Assembly (NCBI GenBank): GCA_016508695.1
Contig: VNKQ01000006.1
Location: 62,001 to 126,000, forward strand
Length of the DNA: 64,000 nt
Reading direction: 5' to 3'
From: Hyphodiscus hymeniophilus
Lineage: Eukaryota > Ascomycota > Leotiomycetes > Helotiales > Hyphodiscaceae
The translations under genes and the position numbers were made by a program. Under the pieces are notes generated by a model. That model did not search any database. It was not told the origin of the DNA and saw nothing but the letters and a program-made list of their open reading frames with translations. This document shows, piece after piece, positions 60,724 to 64,000 of the stretch (position 1 is its first letter; every line of letters begins with the position of its first letter).

Positions 60724-61695
60724 TTAGTCACCGATATCCGTGAATGGATCAGGACCGTCAGGACTAGGTTGTTGATCTTCCGGCCATTGCGCAAAGACTC
60801 GCCGAAGGTAGTCGCCGGTATTCGCAGGGTCAGAATCCAAAGGCGCAAAGCGGACACTGGGAATCAAATACGTCGGATCCTCGAGTCGTCTTAGTTGGAG
60901 GTACTCTCTCACGCCGGCTGTATTTGCGCGGTTACGATCTTGCCACTTGGGGAGAATATCATCCAGCTGGCCGGAGGCGGGCTTCTCGATGATGCTGAAG
61001 AGTCTAAGGCGTCGAAAAAATTGGAGAAATCGACGAGGTTCCGGCTTTTGCACAGCGTCTGGATTGCCGTGAGCTGCTGGATCATCGTAAAGATGAGTCC
61101 ATACATCTGAGTAAAGGACGGAAGTGTAGTCGTCAGATATCTCCAGGGCCTGTATCGCATCAAGATCAGCTGGTGCATTGACGCGAACCCAGTCGAGTGC
61201 TCTCATCATCGGTTCCTGACGTGGCCATGCTTGATCTTCGAAAAGATTAGCTACTTTGATCTGGATAATATCGAGGGAGGGGTTGTACCACATCGGTTTG
61301 ACTCTATTCCAACCCATGATAAGGGATTTGAAGAGGGGGATGTAATGTTTGAGAGCTACGGTGCGACTCTCATGGGTCGTGATAAGAGCAACGGGAGGTC
61401 CAATATCGGGATCCGACGCACATGTATCAATGACGTTGCGGTAGTTGTCAAGCCAGCGTTCAAGAAGCCAATCTGGGTCCATGATACCATTTTGAGGCAG
61501 CACACGGTGGAGCTCGAGAATGATTTGACGACGTCCTTCCACTCCATGTCCTCGTGGGAAAGTCTTTTTCCAAATCATGTGTCGTATCTCGACTGGAAGT
61601 TTCTTGAAAGGATGAAAGGTCTGCTCTGCTGGAAGAAGGGTGCTCATAGCTCCCATGGGGTTTTGTTGAGCCTTGGAGTTGATTTGATCCGACAT
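60724..61695 (-). CDS. 2EXR-domain protein
   Basis: An intronless frame of 323 residues. The N-terminal part holds FHPFKKLPVEIRHMIWKKTF, the 2EXR motif of a large fungal family in which an F-box-like start (LPxEIRxxIW) precedes a beta-rich region. It continues with ALITTHESRTVALKHYIPLF and NPSLDIIQIK, blocks that recur at matching positions in the family. No catalytic residues or membrane segments are seen. Members are numerous in Leotiomycetes and Sordariomycetes and have no established function; the F-box-like helix suggests protein interaction. The C-terminus is acidic and Pro-rich. Confidence 0.85.
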   Translation of the reverse strand: MSDQINSKAQQNPMGAMSTLLPAEQTFHPFKKLPVEIRHMIWKKTFPRGHGVEGRRQIILELHRVLPQNGIMDPDWLLERWLDNYRNVIDTCASDPDIGPPVALITTHESRTVALKHYIPLFKSLIMGWNRVKPMWYNPSLDIIQIKVANLFEDQAWPRQEPMMRALDWVRVNAPADLDAIQALEISDDYTSVLYSDVWTHLYDDPAAHGNPDAVQKPEPRRFLQFFRRLRLFSIIEKPASGQLDDILPKWQDRNRANTAGVREYLQLRRLEDPTYLIPSVRFAPLDSDPANTGDYLRRVFAQWPEDQQPSPDGPDPFTDIGD

Positions 61696-62343
61696 GATGC
61701 TCAGTTCTTATGTTCTTGTGGGGCGTAGAGCTTATCGATCATTTGTGGAAGAAGAGAAGGTTAGTAGCGAGTGTGAATACTTGAATTCGAAAATAATCGC
61801 TGTTCTGTTCAAGGACATTATTCAATTTCTTGTTCCCAAAGAGGCTCCCACTGCCCACCCTCAGGTCAAAACACTCGATTTGTTCAAGAAAACTCTTTGG
61901 AACACACAGTGAACAGCATTTCAATGACTGTTCTTCAAATCCAGATTGTATCTGAAAATTTGGGGTATCAGAGGTAGTTTCTCGGCGTCGATGCGATGGA
62001 GAACTGAACACAGGCGGACAAGTGAATTTTGAGGCGGCCACCCAAATAGGCAGGCCCCCAAAGAATCGATTCCATGATGATAGGTCATGGCGAATGTATG
62101 ACACCCTTTCTTGCGGCTCTGCGTCGTTGTTTGAAAAAGACTAAAAGAGCCAGATGTCGTTGGAAACACCAAGATTGCGTGACTGCATGCCGCGCTCAGT
62201 GGGGAAAGGTTCGCCTCCCACGGAAACTACAAATGCGTGGCCATATAAAAGCTTTTGTACGCTATCACGGTGCGTTCAGTTCCTTAATAAAAGCTTCTGG
62301 TGGGATTACCTCAGGAATCATCAAAAACCATACATTTGTAGAT
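61696..62343. other. Divergent intergenic region, 2EXR / DHA2 transporter
   Basis: These 648 bp lie between divergent start codons and hold both promoters. The frame of the transporter stays open upstream to 62074, but its composition is unlike the N-terminus of the family, so the start at 62344 was chosen. Confidence 0.5.
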
Positions 62344-64000
62344 ATGTCGATTGAACGTCCCGAGGAAGCAAGAGGGGTTCCTTTATTGAGTTACGGGACG
62401 GATGATGAATTCGAATACCAGGTATCGAACCTGAATGGATCAACACCTCTCCTTCGAACGGAAAGTGAATCAGAGATCGATGAAACAGAATCAAAGCCTC
62501 ATGGTCCAGGTTTCTTCTGGATACAGGCAGGTACGCATTCTGTTTAATCCTCGCATGTCACCTGACTAAACCTCATCCCACTTCCCAGTCTCTCTTCTAC
62601 ACGCAGCTAATCCAATCCAGCTATATTCTCCAATGTCTTCCTCGCCGGTTTCGACGGGACAATAACCGCTTCAACCTATGCCGTCATTGGCTCGGATTTC
62701 AACGCTGCCAATACTATTAGCTGGATCACCACTGCATACCTCATCACATCAACCGCTTTCCAGCCTCTCTATGGACGCTTCTCAGACATACTCGGTCGGA
62801 GAACATGTTTCCTCATTGCAACCATGACCTTTCTCCTCGGCTGTTTAGGGTGCGGCCTTGCTCCCAACATCATTTTGCTAGACCTCATGCGTGCACTAGC
62901 TGGCCTGGGAGGCGGTGGTCTAATCACCATGGCCACGATCATCAATTCCGATATAATCCCGTTGGAGAACAGAGGCATGTATCAGGCTGTCCAGAACGGC
63001 TTCTATGGTTTCGGTGCCATTTGTGGCGCGAGCATAGGTGGAATCCTCGCAGACACAATCGGCTGGCGTTGGTGTTTTGGATGTCAGGTACCCATTGCTT
63101 TCGCCGCAATGTTGATCGGATACTTTGTCATTATCAACCCGCCGCCCGCGGATCGCGGACTCGAGGGCCAAGGAGCTGTGGGAAAGTCGCTGTGGACACA
63201 GATTGATCTCAGTGGGGCAGTGCTGCTGGTCTTTGGTTTGTCGGCTCAACTCGCTGCGTTGAGTCTCGGTGGCAACCAGTACCCTTGGTCGGATATCAGG
63301 GTGATAATATGCTTGGTGGCAAGTTTTGTGATTCTAGGCGCCTTCATTTGGGTGGAGTTGAAGACAAAGGCATTACCCGTCATGCCGATGTTGATGCTCC
63401 AAGGCATCCCGACGATTGCGAACACGATCAGCAATATTCTCGTTGGAATGTCAAGCTTTGCTGTAAACACATCCTTCCACTATTTAATTTCATGCTAATG
63501 ACTCTAGTTCCTTTTCATGATTCCCCTGTTCTTCCAAGTCGTGCTCAAAGACTCAGCCTCCAAAGCAGGACTCCGACTCGCGATTCCATCCCTCGCCACA
63601 CCCGTTGGTGGTCTGATCGCAGGCTTCATAATGTCTCGATGGGGATTACTCAGCCAGCTTGTTCGAGCCGGTTGTTTCTTCATGGTACTAGGGAATGGCT
63701 TGATCTGTTCACTGCGATACCACGACTCGACCTGGAAATACATTCTCTATTTATTTCCCGCCAATGTCGGGCAGGGCATCGTGTTTCCCAGTATTCTATT
63801 CACCAATATCTCGGCCTTTGAGCAATCACGTACGTGGCAGGCTTTCTAACGCGGCGAGTCGGAACTGATAGGATCGCAGAGCAAGCAGTATCTACATCGA
63901 TGGTGTATCTCTTCCGATCGATGGGCATGGTATGGGGCGTAGCAGCGGCCTCGACGATCATCCAAAATGTCCTCTCCTCCAGACTGCCCAGCGCATTGTC
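62344..64000 (+). CDS. MFS transporter, DHA2 vacuolar basic amino acid type (partial)
   Basis: Exons 62344-62530, 62621-63462, 63508-63829 and 63880-64000 keep frame; the gene runs off the window. The start MSIERPEEARGVPLLSYG opens an acidic cytoplasmic tail typical of fnx1/Vba proteins. Membrane helices follow with VFLAGFDGTITASTYAVIG, SWITTAYLITSTAFQPLYG, RFSDILGRRTCF (motif A) and ALAGLGGGGLITMATI; ENRGMYQAVQNGFYGFGAIC followed by GASIGG is antiporter motif C. About ten hydrophobic segments are present before the cut, fitting a fourteen-helix DHA2 protein. Relatives import basic amino acids into the vacuole or export drugs; the substrate is inferred only. The first intron is 90 bp. Confidence 0.9.

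Noticed and set aside
62074..62343. Upstream extension of the DHA2 transporter
   Set aside because: The added residues are Arg/Cys-rich and unlike the acidic cytoplasmic tails of the family; the ATG at 62344 fits better.

Overview
This is genomic DNA from a filamentous ascomycete (Pezizomycotina). The case rests on many short GT-AG introns (about 45-90 bp) with CTRAY-like branch sites, a HEX-1 Woronin-body gene, a single-exon-dominated class II myosin of MyoB type, and fungus-specific families (Zn2Cys6 factors, 2EXR, DUF3455, BTB, Cps1-like GT2). The class is probably Leotiomycetes or a relative, but that is a guess from gene style. All gene models were spliced by eye; exon limits are given where the reading frame closes across the junctions.

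Layout. 0.9-13.2 kb: a divergent pair, a Red1/ZFC3H1-type CCCH nuclear RNA-surveillance protein (minus) and myosin II heavy chain (plus). 13.9-24.3 kb: sparse, with a small BTB protein, a Cps1-like family 2 glycosyltransferase, a Gfo/Idh/MocA oxidoreductase and an unknown basic protein. 25.2-31.5 kb: a divergent pair, a Zn2Cys6 regulator (minus) and Rqc2/NEMF of ribosome quality control (plus). 31.9-38.7 kb: a possible metabolic mini-cluster made of a cutinase-factor-like regulator without a zinc cluster, a type B carboxylesterase and an ACS-family transporter; esterase and transporter share a promoter holding two CGG-N5-CGG repeats. 41.9-52.2 kb: a very basic DUF8035-like protein, bleomycin hydrolase and HEX-1, all on minus. 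54.0-64.0 kb: a DHA1 drug/polyamine-type transporter, a secreted DUF3455 protein, a protein matching only the C-terminal part of large fungal GT1 enzymes, a 2EXR protein, and a DHA2 basic-amino-acid-type transporter cut by the window end.

Most genes are single housekeeping or accessory loci, not one pathway. Three deserve attention: HEX-1, with an open, repeat-bearing N-terminal extension that has no visible ATG; the esterase, whose last junction does not keep frame with canonical sites; and the Red1-like gene, whose best-looking intron before the zinc finger shifts the frame. Long gene-free stretches lie at 18.3-20.7, 38.7-41.9 and 44.8-48.2 kb. No tRNA, rRNA, transposon or CRISPR array was recognised by eye.
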